Shown here: positions 11,971 to 23,042 of the stretch, piece after piece
Layout: every line of letters starts with the position of its first letter
How positions within the stretch are numbered: position 1 is the first letter of the stretch
Source of the DNA: Persicaria tinctoria
Lineage: Eukaryota; Streptophyta; Magnoliopsida; Caryophyllales; Polygonaceae
DNA length: 64,000 nt
Direction: 5' to 3'
Assembly (NCBI GenBank): GCA_037127255.1
Contig: JBANSL010000013.1
Coordinates: 82,156,188-82,220,187 of the forward strand
Position numbers and translations under genes: made by a program
The notes under the pieces: generated by a model
The model's database searches: none
What the model was told of the DNA's origin: nothing
The model's input: the letters and a program-made list of their open reading frames with translations, nothing else

Positions 11971-12058
<88 letters not shown>
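11971..12058. repeat. (AT)44 microsatellite at the LINE 3' end
   Basis: A perfect AT dinucleotide tract lies exactly between the left target-site copy and the LINE 3' region, in the place of the usual poly(A) tail. Confidence 0.9.
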
Positions 12059-12061
<3 letters not shown>

Positions 12062-12091
12062 CTATTAGGAAAGAATTTGGGGGGGATAGCC

Positions 12092-15000
12092 CTACTCGGC
12101 AGCATCCTTACGGATGAGGTCAAGAAGACCCATATCATTTTTAATATCGACCCCTCGGGCAGAGTGACTAAGGTGTGCAACCTTATCCGCCACTCTATTG
12201 CCCATGCGAGGAATGTGAAAGAAAACTGCTTCTTTCACCATCGATAACAGTAGTTGAGTATCCGAGAGGATTAATTCGATTTCCCATGGACATGAAGATT
12301 TTCCGTTTAAATGGCCAATGATGATCTTACAGTCTCCTTCGATTTGGATCCTTTCTATGTTGAGTTGCCGAACTTTTTGAACACTCAATTTGAGGGCTAA
12401 CGCCTCCGCTTTGAGTGGGTTTCGTTTGCCAAGCTGCTGGTGCTGAATGGAAGTTGAGTGTCCTTCCCAATCCCTAATAATGACACCAGCTGAACTGTCG
12501 CCATTAGAAAGAGATGATCCATCGAAATTTAGTTTGTACGTACCCCTTGGAGGCTTCCGCCAATGAACGGAACGTTGTTTTTTACTTTGTTTTGTCGAGT
12601 GCTTCCGAGGGGTGCGAAGCTCCTCTTCAAATCCAGTCTCACGCACAGACGTTCTATTCCAGTTATCTATATGAGATTTGATCATTCGTATTGCTTTATC
12701 TTTTTGTGGGATTGCAATCTGCTGGAACATAAATTGATTCCTAGTATACCATGTCGACCACCAAGAGAAAGCGAGGCTGGTCATGGCGGTAGATTTTAGG
12801 CTCTTCCCAAGAGCAGATAGAATGGGCCTGATATCCCGGGACTAGGCAATCAAACAAGCAATCGTTGATTGGTCTTGGATTGGGAGCTGATGGATTGCTC
12901 TGATGAAGGGACATTCCAAGAACAAATGGACCTCATCCTCAGGCGCCGAATTACATAGGGAACAGGTGGAAGGTACAGCCGAACCCCTACAAGACAACCT
13001 AGAGGTAGTGGGGATGCGGGCCTGTGCTATTTTCCAAAGGAAGTTTTTAACTTTCGGAGGGGTATTGGTCTTCCAAATCCAGTCATTACTATCCGGGGTT
13101 GCAGATACCTGAGAGGTTATCAATTTGTATGCACTGGCAGTAGTAAACCATCCTTCCCTATCCGGCCACCAGTATAGACGGTCTTGCAATTCCGAAGCAG
13201 GAAGCGGGATGTCTAAAATGTCTTGTACCAGATCGTTAGGAAGGATCCGTTGTAGTTTTTCACTCCACCACTTGCCCCCCAAAATATAGTCACTGACCGT
13301 TTCATCCTGATTGTAATGTAGAGGGTAGTCATCCCTAGCCAGAAGAGGGGAGGTTGAGATCCAATTATCCGTCCATAACTTTATTGAGTGTCCATTTCCT
13401 ACAGACCAAATTAGGCCTGTTTTAAATTTATCTATTAGCTCAGATAGCTTGGACCATTGCCAGGAGCACGATCCTGATCTTCTGTACTCGAAAATACTTG
13501 TGGTACGCAGATATTTATGTCTGATCAAAGATACCCACACATTACTAGGCTCTGCCAGAAGCTTCCACATGAGCTTCATTTGGAGAGCAACGTTCATATC
13601 ACTTGATTTACGAATTCCCAAACCCCCAAAATGTTTCGGTTTAGAGATCCTGTCCCAGCTAATTAGCGATCAGTACTGTAGGTCCTTATTCCAGAAGAAG
13701 GAACGGTTTATTTGATCAAGTTCTTTATGCATAGAAGCAGGGAGCATAAAACTCTGCATCACATGCAGTGGCTTATACGAGAGGTTGGAGTTTATTAATG
13801 TAGCACGACCTTGATGGGAGAGAGCATTAGCCCTCCACTTTGTCAATTGTTGTTTAGAATTACAGATGATATCTTCGAATGTACTGCTGATGACTCTTCC
13901 ATTGATAATAGGACAACCAAGATATTTTTCTATTGAGTTTTCATCTGTAATGTTGAGGCAATTACGCAACTGAATAATCCTATGATTCGGAATCCCCCGA
14001 GTTGATTGGAAGCATGATTTATGGTAATTAACCTTTTGGCCAGACACTTTGCAGTATGAGTCGATGATAGCCTTTACTTTGCGCCCTACTTCAATGCTAC
14101 CCTTTGAGAAGATGATGATATCGTCAACAAAGGAGAGGAACGGAACCCGGGGCCCGTTGCGTCCAATCGGAAAGCCAATGTGAGTTCTATCTAGGCTAGC
14201 TTCCGCTGCTAGTTTCCGGGCTAGAATCTCAGCACCTAAAATGAATAGGAACGGGGATAGTGGATCGCCCTGGCGAATTCCGCGCGACGGAAGAAACAGG
14301 TCTGTAGGCCCATTGTTGACTAACACCGAGAAGGAGGCAGACGTTATACACTCCATAACCCATGCGACAAATCTATCATGAAATCCGAATCTCAGAAGCA
14401 CACATTTGAGGAAATTCCAGTCCACCCTATCGTATGTTTTTTCCATGTCTAACTTTATTGCCAACCATCCTTCCCGACCCCTACGATTTTTGTAAGAATG
14501 GAAGATTTCATGCGCTATAAGGATATTGTCTTGTATAGCCCTGTCTGAAACAAAGGCACCCTGTAGTGGATGTATGAGTTTACCAATAACTTTTTTCATT
14601 CTTTCTGTCAGAATTTTGGAAATTATTTTGTAGACATTGGAACATAGACTAATGGGTTTGTAGTGACCAGTAGTCGTGGGAGCATCTCTTTTAGGGAGCA
14701 GAGAGATAAAAGTATGGTTTATTTGTCGGAGCATTCAGCCGGAGTGGAAAAACCCTTTTACCGCATATATTACCGATTTTCCGACGATATCCCAGTATTT
14801 TGTATAGAATTCAGCCGTGAATCCATCAGGACTCGGGGACTTGTTTCGCCCTAGACTGAAAACAGATGTTTTAATTTCTGAGTTAGTCGGGATTGCTGTA
14901 AGAAGACAATTTTCATCCAGCGAGATGGACGGTTGTATTAGTTCCAGAAGGTCGTTAAGGAGACCGTCATCAGTTGGCTCTTTCTTAAACCTCTTCTCAA

Positions 15001-15130
15001 AATCCCGATTTATCTCATTCCTAACGTTTTCTTCTCCCACGACCACCGTACCAGTGGAGGAGAGGATATTTCGTATCTGTTTTCTATGTCGTCGTTCTGA
15101 AGCTACTCGATGAAAATAAACTTCCGTCAA
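12092..15130 (-). pseudogene. LINE ORF2 remnant: RT, zf-RVT, RNase H
   Basis: On the minus strand from 15130: a linker (YFHRVASERRHRKQIRNI), RT (PISLCSNVYKIISKILTER, AFVSDRAIQDNILIAHE, RQGDPLSPFLFIL, FVDDIIIF where the usual motif is YxDD/FADD), then zf-RVT (FLWKIAQARIPT, CSLCNSAPEDEVHLFLECP), then RNase H (LNFDGSSLSNGDSSAGVIIR, KAEALALKLSV, RVADKVAHLSHSA). In-frame stops occur at 14735-14737 and just left of 13670, with another interruption near 12842-12784, so it is dead. The RNase H domain is typical of one plant LINE branch. Confidence 0.9.
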
Positions 15131-15133
15131 TTA

Positions 15134-15298
15134 AAGGATGTAGACTCTGAGCTGTTGTGTATTCAGTCTGCATGACCTGGCTTTAATTCTCAAGCAGATC
15201 AAAAGAGGGAAAGGCAGCTCATTGTGAAGAGAGATAAGCTCCTTCTATTTCAGAAATCTTTCTGGAGCCAAAGGGCTAAAACTAAGCATTTAAAACTC
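15134..15298 (+). mobile_element. inverted 5' segment of the same LINE
   Basis: The plus strand reads FNSQADQKRERQLIVKRD then KLLLFQKSFWSQRAKTKHLK, the conserved region just upstream of RT in plant LINEs (FWxQRSRxxWLKEGDxNTxYFH). The main body begins at YFHRVASER, so the two pieces are neighbours in an intact LINE but have opposite orientation here. Confidence 0.85.
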
Positions 15299-15612
15299 TG
15301 AGCTCAAATTTTATAGAAAAATAAACTTAAACCAATGGGTTATTTTATTTAAAAAATAATGAAATATAAATATATTTTTTATTTTATTTTAAACATTATT
15401 ACAATAAATAAATATGAATGGAAAAGGGACGAGACTATTTTTCATTAAAAAAAATAAAACAAAATTTGAAAAGGGAAGAGGTTACCTCTCTATACTAAGG
15501 TAACCTCTTCCATCCTCTTACCTTAAGGTAAAATCCACAATCATGAGTTTACCTTTTAGAAACCTTAAGGTAAGTAAAACCCATGGTTACTCATAAGTTG
15601 TCCCATACCATC

Positions 15613-16302
15613 CTATTCTTGTTACAAGGCAGAAGATTTATGACTTGTAAGAGCACCCACATTGGTAGTTTTTAGTGGGTTATTAGAGGCAAGAAAATAT
15701 TACGTAGTATAATATTAGAGAAGTGTTAAAAACCCAATTTTGAGTTGCTTGGGTAGCAACTCCTCTAAAAACCGAAGAAACTCAAATCGAAGAGAGAGAT
15801 AGAGAAAAAGGGGGAGAGAAAGTGGGTCAGAATTGGTGAGACGAAAGGGAATATGGGATCACATGACTATTGTTTATAGTGTATAAATAACAAATGAGGT
15901 TTTTAGAGATGTTGGTAAAAAAATAAGTTGGGTTTTTTTTAAGGAGAGAGGGTGTGATAAAGAGGTTAAGAAACTCGAGAAACTCGAACTATCCTAACAC
16001 CCTTTTCTTTATTTGCTTGATGTCAGGACAGTGAAGGCGTTAAGGAAGCAACAAAGATTAACCATTTCAAGAAAAACTAGAGAAGCACTAGCAGAGTCAT
16101 ACCTAGACGGCTACACTGAAGAACAATTTAGTTAGCTTGCATCTCTTCTCACCCTAGTCAGTGTGGTCCTGATCCCTGTGATGGGTGAATATATTGTGTG
16201 TTTGATACGTTTTATCCGTCAAACTCTTACTTCTTGACATTCAATTCATTTCATTTAGCATTGTCTAAAGTTTAAGGTTTATTGTTCTTGCATTGTTTCA
16301 TA
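15613..16302. other. intergenic, possible MITE remnant
   Basis: Begins GAGCACCCACATTGG (15653), a text typical of MITE ends, but a convincing right partner was not found. A purine-rich GAGAGAGA tract lies at 15790-15830. No gene seen. Confidence 0.35.
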
Positions 16303-16556
16303 CTACATCCGTTCGGCAAAACTTGTCATTTTAACTCTTCACACAACTTTTAATAAATCTAATAATTACACTTTTTTTTTTACCAATTTACCCTCATTTA
16401 TTACTCTATTTTTTACTTTATCAAAAACTACAACTCACAACACATCAATCAAATCAAGGGCATTTTAGTAAAGTAGAAGCAAAAATACGTAAAATGACAA
16501 GTTTTTTCGAACAAAAACAAAACTCTAAAACGACAAGTTTTGCCGAACGGAGGGAG
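16303..16556. mobile_element. Stowaway-like MITE, intact
   Basis: Ends CTACATCCGTTCGGCAAAAC and GTTTTGCCGAACGGAGGGAG are inverted repeats flanked by TA on both sides (16301-16302, 16557-16558). The inner ACTTGTCATTTTA / TAAAATGACAAGTT block extends the arms. Non-coding interior, 254 bp. Confidence 0.85.
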
Positions 16557-16854
16557 TATTTGATTAATGTTCAACGTTTCTAGGGCTCGGCCAATGTTAA
16601 ACTTGAGTTTTTCAAGTATTTGTGATTATGGATGAATTTGGGCTTGATCTTTCTAAGACTACAAATTCTTCCTGCCCATAGTTTAGGGATGAATTTGGGC
16701 ATGAACTTAGGCTTGATTTTTCCTGCAAATTTGGGCTTGATCTTTCTAAGCCCTAATTCTTGATGGGCCGGTAAAACAAGCAGATGGAAATATCGTGAGA
16801 AACAAATACAATCATTACATTGTAACTGCTTTTGTGCTTTTTTATTGATTTTTT

Positions 16855-17370
16855 TAATAAGGTAATAATTCGGTTGGAGTTAAGCCTAACCGATTGCATC
16901 CTTACTGATGAGATCAAGGAGATCTTTGTTGGTTGCAATCGAGTACCCGTGTGCAGAGTGACTAAGTTGTGTAACCTTATCAGCAACTCTGTTTTCTTCA
17001 CGGGACACGGACGAGAATTTTGTTATCTCGAAAGACTTGGTTATAATTTTTATGTCTCCCGTTAAAAGTTATATCTCCCATGAACATTTACCATGTAATT
17101 ATAAATGTCGAATAATGGTTTGCTAGTCCCCTTCAATTTCTATTTTTCTGATCCCTAATTCCTGAGCATTTTTAAGACCATCACATAAGGCAAGGGTTTC
17201 TATCATTAGGGGGTTTGTCTGCCAATGTTTTTTTAGTCTACTTTTATTGGATTTCCGTTCCAATATCTGATGATGCATCCTATATGACTATCCTCATTTG
17301 GTTTTGATGTTCCATCAAAATTCACTCTCATATATCCGACCTCAGGTTTTCGCCTTTGCTGATATTGTGC
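16855..17370 (-). pseudogene. second LINE remnant, RNase H end only
   Basis: On the minus strand one can read a degenerate RNase H: near 17340 GYMRVNFDG, and near 16990-16870 NRVADKVTQLSHSAHG and LLDLISKDA. The same residues close the LINE at 12092-12784. It is diverged with stops and frameshifts, and is independent of that insertion. Confidence 0.75.
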
Positions 17371-17652
17371 GCTTTTGTTTATTTGTGTATTTCTATTCTT
17401 AATTTTGGTCAACTTTCATCTTAATACGGAGAAATTTAAATGTTCTCTCTTGTCATCTTCTCATTTGTGGATCACATTTGTGATGAAAATAAACAAACGG
17501 AGAGAATTGTCACTATAAATGGTATTCACTCCCCTTTCAATCAGGTCTGTCCATTGGGGTGTGCAAACAACCCAACAGAACAGACCCCCATATTTTATGG
17601 AACCCCAACTAGTAATTATTTAAACTTATTATATTTGTTGCCATAAAAATAA
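17371..17652. other. intergenic
   Basis: No gene or repeat identified. Confidence 0.4.
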
Positions 17653-17760
17653 CCTTGTTTTCTTAGCCAAGTGGTAAATGACCCAATGAGTTTTAAAATA
17701 AGCAGCCCAAGTGGGAGTTCGATTCCCAACAACCGCTTCATTCAATTATTTTTTTGGCCC
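17653..17760 (+). mobile_element. tRNA-derived SINE
   Basis: An A-box-like TAGCCAAGTGGT (17664-17675) and a B-box-like GAGTTCGATTCC (17715-17726) are spaced as in a tRNA promoter, but the region between does not fold as a tRNA, and a T-rich tail follows. This fits a pol III SINE rather than a tRNA gene. Confidence 0.6.
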
Positions 17761-18570
17761 TTTTTGTTATCTTTTTGAACACACACTCCCAGTTCTTATA
17801 CTGTGTACGGAGTATAGTTAACGTATATGTAACAATATAAATACAGTGAGTTAAAATGAGTTAAAATCTAATACTACATGCAAAGTAGTCCTATATTAAA
17901 TTTATTTTGACATAGTTTTACTATTTTAAAATTTAAAAAATAAAAAAAATTTAATACTAATTTACTTCATATTTTGTAATTTTTTTAATTAAAATTTAGT
18001 ATAAACTATAGATTGAATTGGGCCCCCAAAAATCATTTGCAAGACCATGCCCTTATGTTTTCTAAGCTCTTGAATGTACAACATTAGGAAATTCAGTGAA
18101 AGGGCTCAATGCCTTTGGCTTGAATTGGTGCTTAAGTATGTCCCATCTGAAAATGAAGAAATATTTGGCATCATGAACCTCATCAAGGACGGGCTTTAGC
18201 ATACTAATTGCATTTTTTGTTTTAGCAACTGTAAAGCTTTTCCTACATCTAACCTCGTCTATGAATAAGGCGTAGAAGCATTGAAGATCATGGCTCAGGG
18301 GCTAAATTTGGTCGAGGGGAAGTTAAGTTCTTGTTCTCTTGTGCACATTGTTGTTTGAAAGATATGTAGAGTTGAAACAAACTCCTTGTGGAGTGTAGTT
18401 TCCTTGCCATATGTACCCACTCAACTACTCAAGCATACAACAAGAATAAAATTTTGTGCTCTCTTATATTTTAGCATGGGCTTTGTACTAAATCGTGTTA
18501 GATTTAAACTAGGGTAAAAACCATCCTTTAAATACGCTATATTGCAAGACACAAAAAAAAACGCTATATA
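17761..18570. other. intergenic; partial old repeat
   Basis: AT-rich DNA without a gene. The text GGGTAAAAACCATCCTTTAAA near 18513 and its counterpart after 19721 (GTAGTAAACCACCCATTAAAG) suggest that an older element of the AAACCACCC type was split by the MULE at 18580. Confidence 0.4.
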
Positions 18571-18579
18571 TTACATATA

Positions 18580-19720
18580 GGGTAATCTGCAGGAAACCAC
18601 CCCTTAAATGGGACCTTTTGCACAAAACCACCCCTTAAAATCGAAATTGTAGAAAACCACCCTTTAAATAGCAACTGTTAGCAAATCACCACCCCACACC
18701 ACGGTTCTATCAAAGTTCCGTTAAATATGTGAAATGACTATTTTACCCCTATTTTTTATCATTGAAATAAGGGCATATTTTATAAAAATAAAAAGTATGG
18801 GAGGAAGAATACAATTAATTCATCTTCCTCCCCAAATCGACACCATTAGAGGACCAGGACATCGGCGGCAATAGCAATATACTTCGGCGAGGCTTCGGTA
18901 GATTCCCGGTGGAGTTTGGAGGGACGGAAAGGCAAGAGGTCGGAGGCTACGGACTTCTGGTGGTGCGGCGGATCTCCTGGTGGTGCAAGGAGGCGGCAAA
19001 AACAACGACAGGGTGGCGGGCTGCAACCTCCGGGTAGCTTATATCGGAAATGGAATCCGATTATTTTGCACAATTTTGAGAGGGTTTTTTACACTAAAAC
19101 GACGCTTGAGGTATAATGAACGCGATAGAGTAAATTAAGAGCTCGAATTTTAGCCAACAATGGTGGAATAGGGTCCTAAAGAGGACGAAATCCCCTTTTG
19201 TAGGGAGAGTGGATAGAGTCCATAAAACCCACAATTGAATACATCAATCTCTTTCATTTTATTTTTTGATTGATTTTGTATATTCAATTACAAGAAACGG
19301 CTTCAAAATCATCCAAAATGTCGTCGATTTCAATTTGGGGCAAAAACGAACTTGAACGAAATTGAGGTTGAATCATTAGATTAAATTACAAATTGAACAC
19401 GTTTTTTAGATGAAGGGAGTGATTAGAACTTAATAGAGGTATTTTGAAGGTGAAACAATGGAAATTAACCAACCCCCATTGAAGCCCCTACCACCCAATT
19501 TGGAGGAAGAAGACAATGAGTTGACTCGACCGAGTTGGGCGAGTGGACTCAATGAGTAAACTCACCCCTTGAGTTCTAACAGATCTTTTGACAGAATATT
19601 GGTGTGGGGGGTGATTTGCTAACAATTTCTATTTAAAGGGTGGTTTTCTGCAATTTCGATTTTAAGGGGTGGTTTTATGCAAAAGACCATATTTAAGGGG
19701 TGGTTTTCTGCAGATTACCC
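18580..19720. mobile_element. MULE-type foldback element with a GC-rich insert
   Basis: Perfect 9-bp target duplication TTACATATA (18571-18579, 19721-19729). Ends GGGTAATCTGCAG / CTGCAGATTACCC. The arms of about 140 bp are built of three related sub-units, each with AAACCACCCCTTAAA or a near copy. A 9-bp duplication with long inverted arms is the Mutator signature. There is no transposase; the interior around 18840-19060 is strikingly GC-rich. Confidence 0.88.
18840..19060. other. possible captured gene fragment inside the MULE
   Basis: GC-rich block inside an AT-rich element with short open frames on both strands (for example plus 18916-19116 and minus 18820-19026), none recognisable. Pack-MULEs typically carry GC-rich gene pieces; the donor gene is not identified. 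Confidence 0.4.
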
Positions 19721-19729
19721 TTACATATA

Positions 19730-20075
19730 ACTATCCCTTAGATACCAAATTGTAGTAAACCACCCATTAAAGCATTTCCGTTAACACGAGCCACCCCTAC
19801 ACACTATTCCATTAAATTCACCATTAAAAAGTGTAATTATAAAAAAATTGCCCAAGAGTGCGGGCAGTAAGACTAGTATATTATGTAACTGATGATCTTA
19901 CGATCCACCAATGAGATCTTATGATCTGATCTACATTTTTATATTTTACATTTTAATTATATTTTAATGATCTTACGATCCACCAATGGGATATTATCAT
20001 CTGGTTCTCTGCTGTGATTCGATTTTAAAATTCCGATCATAATAAACTTGCCCCGGACAAATTTGCTGATGAGAC
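19730..20075. other. intergenic upstream of QCR10
   Basis: Contains the remnant GTAGTAAACCACCCATTAAAG and a small repeat, ATCTTACGATCCACCAATG(A/G)GAT, at about 19893 and 19971. Confidence 0.4.
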
Positions 20076-20084
20076 GAAATTAAA

Positions 20085-20107
20085 TGGGCCAACCGGGCCC
20101 AAGCCCA
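20085..20107 (+). promoter_or_regulatory. site II cluster (TGGGCC/GGGCCC/AGCCCA)
   Basis: Three TGGGCY-type elements lie within 25 bp, about 160-180 bp before the QCR10 start codon. Such elements are known to control plant genes for respiratory-chain and ribosomal proteins. Confidence 0.65.
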
Positions 20108-20212
20108 AAAAGCGAGCCCGTATAGATCGAACATCAAAGGCATCTTCTCTTCCATCTCCCCTCTTCCCACCTTCTCTCTCTTTCTCCAATCTGATTTCAT
20201 TTTCTGCGATTT

Positions 20213-20222
20213 CTAGGGTTTG
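20213..20222 (+). promoter_or_regulatory. telo-box in the QCR10 leader
   Basis: TAGGGTTTG downstream of a CT-rich leader. A telo-box combined with site II elements is the usual promoter pattern for growth-linked and mitochondrial genes in plants. Confidence 0.5.
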
Positions 20223-20263
20223 ACCTGTGCGTTGCTATCCAATTTGCACATACCAGATCGAGA

Positions 20264-21588
20264 ATGGTGAAGTTTCCTAAGCCGCCCATGCGCCTCCAGC
20301 CTGCCGATGTCCAGGCCGCTGCCGCTTGGGGCGTCGCCGCCGGCACCACCGCCCTGTGGATCGTCCAGGTTGCTTTTTTGCCCCCTTCCTCCCACCGGAT
20401 CTCTTTCGGATCCCAATCTCTTTCTCCAGTTGCATCTTCGTGTAAAGCTATAGCGAATTTGCTAGTATGATCGGAACTTATTTATTTATCTTCGTGTAGA
20501 ATTATCCCGATAGTGTTTGCTCATGCGTAATTGGTGTTGTTTCCTGTCCTTTTCTTTCTCATAAATTAAATAGAACACTCTTTGCATTTAATTTAGGGTT
20601 TCAACTGGATATATGACGTGTTGAAATGGAATGAAAACACGTATGGGATGGAATTCGGAATACAAAAGTTAACGCCAAATGGCTTACGGAGTGCTTGTAA
20701 TTGTTCCTGTACATCGATCATGATCCCTCATTTGTTTGTCTCATCTCATATCGTAATTCATAAAACTCGTCTTGTGAATTGTTGCATGTACCCTATTGAA
20801 TCGAACACAGTTTTTTCTGTTTATTTCAGTAAATTTCATCTAGTTCTGGAAGGATCACCTGATATGATTTTCTTATGTTTAGTGACTAATTGTTAGTACT
20901 TGAAATGGAGTTGTGTGCAGAACATTGAAGCATCTCCGATAGCTTCATCTAGTATATGATATGATAACATATCATTCTCTGCCATCGTTTATGAAGAAAT
21001 GGATGGAATAATTTCGTTGTTGACTTGTTCATTTATATCTGGCATGCTTGATTTAGGGTTTCAGCCGGATATCTGACTTGTTGAAATGGTACAAAAACTC
21101 ATGTATGGGATCGAATTTGGAAAACAAAAATTGGCAACGCCAAATGGCATACTGAGTGCTTGTAATTGTTCATGTACATCGGTTAAGATCTCTCATTTGT
21201 TTGTCTCATCACAGGTCGTAATTGATAAATGTTCTTAAATTCTCAAGAGTTCTAGGATGTTGTGAATTCCTCTACCCTATTGAATCAAACGCAGTTTTGC
21301 TGTTTATGTCAGTAAATGGAAATTCTGGAAGGACCACCTGATGTGATTCTCTTATATATAGTGACTAATTGTTAGTACTTGAAATGGATTTTTTGTGTGT
21401 GCAATAACATTGTAGTATCTTAGCTAGCTTTATCTAGTATCTGAAAACATATCATCCTCGGCCATTGTTTATGAAGAAATTGATGTAATAATTTCTGACT
21501 TGTTCATTTATCTCTGGCATGCTTGATTTTGCAGCCTTTTGACTGGATAAAGAAGACGTTCTTCGAGAAGCCAGCTGAAGAAAAGTGA
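20264..21588 (+). CDS. QCR10: cytochrome bc1 complex small subunit QCR10, 2 exons
   Basis: Exons 20264-20368 and 21535-21588 join in phase 0 into a 52-residue protein: a basic N-terminus (MVKFPKPPMRLQPADVQ), one membrane helix (AAAAWGVAAGTTALWIVQ), and the tail PFDWIKKTFFEKPAEEK. This matches the plant 6.7-kDa subunit of mitochondrial complex III (I recall VQAAAAWG and PFDW as hallmarks). It sits in the inner membrane and helps assemble the complex. The exon boundary falls at VQ|PFDW with GT-AG sites. The 1.17-kb intron carries a tandem duplication, listed separately. The promoter has site II and telo-box motifs. Confidence 0.88.
20597..21531 (+). repeat. tandem duplication inside the QCR10 intron
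   Basis: Copy 1 at about 20597-21055 and copy 2 at about 21056-21531 both run from AGGGTTTCA(A/G)C(T/C)GGATAT to CTTGTTCATTTAT(A/C)TCTGGCATGC. Indels and substitutions between them show it is not recent. Copy 2 supplies the real 3' splice site. Confidence 0.85.
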
Positions 21589-23033
21589 AGACGGTGTTTC
21601 ATCCGTGGAATAACCCTCAATTTGGCCACGGAGAATCTGTAATCAAAGTTGAACTGAATAATGAGTCGTTTTTTTTCTTTATTGTTGGCAATCTGATTGT
21701 CAAGCCATTTTTGGCAATTGATTTCATGAGAGGTTAGTTAACTCAAACTCAGAGATTTGGTATTTACTCAGTTGATTTGAATTTGATATTATTGCACTCA
21801 ATCTTCCCTCTTATTTTTCCCCTTTACAATAACATACATATATATATGGAATGCATCTCTCTCTCTCTATGCAATTGCAAGCTTGAATGATCAACTCCTC
21901 CCTGCCTCTGTGATAAGATACATCTGCAGTGATTCCAAATTCTGAAACTTTCATCTGTCTTTGACCTAGATCCTTACATAGGATCATGTCTGAAGCAGAT
22001 TGAATGATCTGCATCCTTATATAAGTAGAGCTTCTGTCTGTTTGATCTGTCTCGGTCATATTGTTGGGCATCAACACTTGCAAGTTAAGACATTGTCTTC
22101 CATTTTTAGCCTTTACATTCATTTTGAAGGGCGTTCGCTACTGAATCTCAGAATCTGAGTGTTTCTTTCACATTGGGAATTTGGGAGAGATGTTGATGAC
22201 CAGAACCATACTCTTCTTATGGGCAGTGCTTAGGCTTTGTTTGTTTCATAGGCGTAATAGCATCTTATCAGATGAAGAATGTTACTAAGAGCACCATTAA
22301 AATTATTTGGAGCACCGGTATCATTGCGAATAAGGTACTTATCAACAATCGTAGACTGTAGTTGTTTAAAAATCTACAGGGCGCTCTTTTGATTAATTCA
22401 CTCCATTGTTGGTTGGTAATTTTACAATGAGCCACAATTTATGTTTTGTTTTATGTCTCAAAAGTAATTTATACTGCTTTTGTTTAACCTACAAATTCAG
22501 GGCTTGGTTGTTTTAAGAGTAAAAAAAGGAAATTTGACATATAGCTAAGAGGAGAATACGGTGTACAAATGACTAGGAAAGAAAATGAGATAATTATTAT
22601 AATTTTCACTGGTAAAACATCCATTTTTTTTTTCAAATAAGATTATTAATCCATGTCGTAATTTAGAAAAATCGATAAACAGTTATTTCAAAGTCGGCTA
22701 CTCCAAACCAAGTCGAGGTTTAAATTGGTCTAACAATTCGGCCTAAAGAATATGTACTTCATACAGTATTATAGACGAAGCAAACCTTATTAAAATATTT
22801 TATCCTTAAATTAACATTATAAAAATTAAAAAAATATATACATTTGAATTTTACAGAATTATTATAATATATTTAAAAAAATCAATTTACAAAAAAAATA
22901 CCAATTATATATTAGAATAACTTCTTTTTACAATTATTAAAAATCTCTCTATCTCTTTTGAATTATTGTAATTTTTGTTAAGTAATTTTAGACTTTTTAT
23001 CCTTAATTTAAGGATAAAATATTTTTGTGGGAT
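21589..23033. other. intergenic, AT-rich
   Basis: QCR10 3' UTR and spacer. An open frame at 21811-22122 (minus) has no domain and unconvincing composition. Short ATTATTAATCC/TTATCCTTAA-like repeats, no gene. Confidence 0.45.
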
Positions 23034-23042
23034 TAGATTTTA

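Larger units (their letters stand above)
11971..15298 (-). mobile_element. L1-type LINE, 5'-truncated and 5'-inverted
   Basis: Flanked by a perfect 12-bp duplication TGAGCTCAAATT (11959-11970 and 15299-15310). From right to left it contains an inverted 165-bp 5' segment, RT, zf-RVT and RNase H coding sequence, a short 3' region, and a pure (AT)44 tail. The endonuclease and ORF1 are absent. The structure matches what twin priming produces. Confidence 0.88.
11346..15612. mobile_element. probable old foldback DNA element that hosts the LINE
   Basis: Left part 11355-11560 (GCAACTATGGAGAAACC; AACCTCTTTTACCCCTTTTC) and right part 15470-15610, read as reverse complement (GAGTAACCATGGGTTTTAC; AACCTCTTCCCTTTTC), form imperfect inverted arms, with the LINE between them. 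I could not define exact ends or a target duplication. Confidence 0.35.

Noticed and set aside
15650..16010. Possible complete MITE starting GAGCACCCACATTGG
   Set aside because: The right end shows only weak complementarity and no target duplication, so only a remnant is noted.
17664..17726. Possible tRNA gene
   Set aside because: A- and B-box-like motifs are present, but the acceptor stem and anticodon arm do not form; called a SINE instead.
21811..22122. 103-codon frame on the minus strand after QCR10
   Set aside because: Overlaps the probable QCR10 3' UTR region, has no recognisable motif, and its end is a CT repeat.
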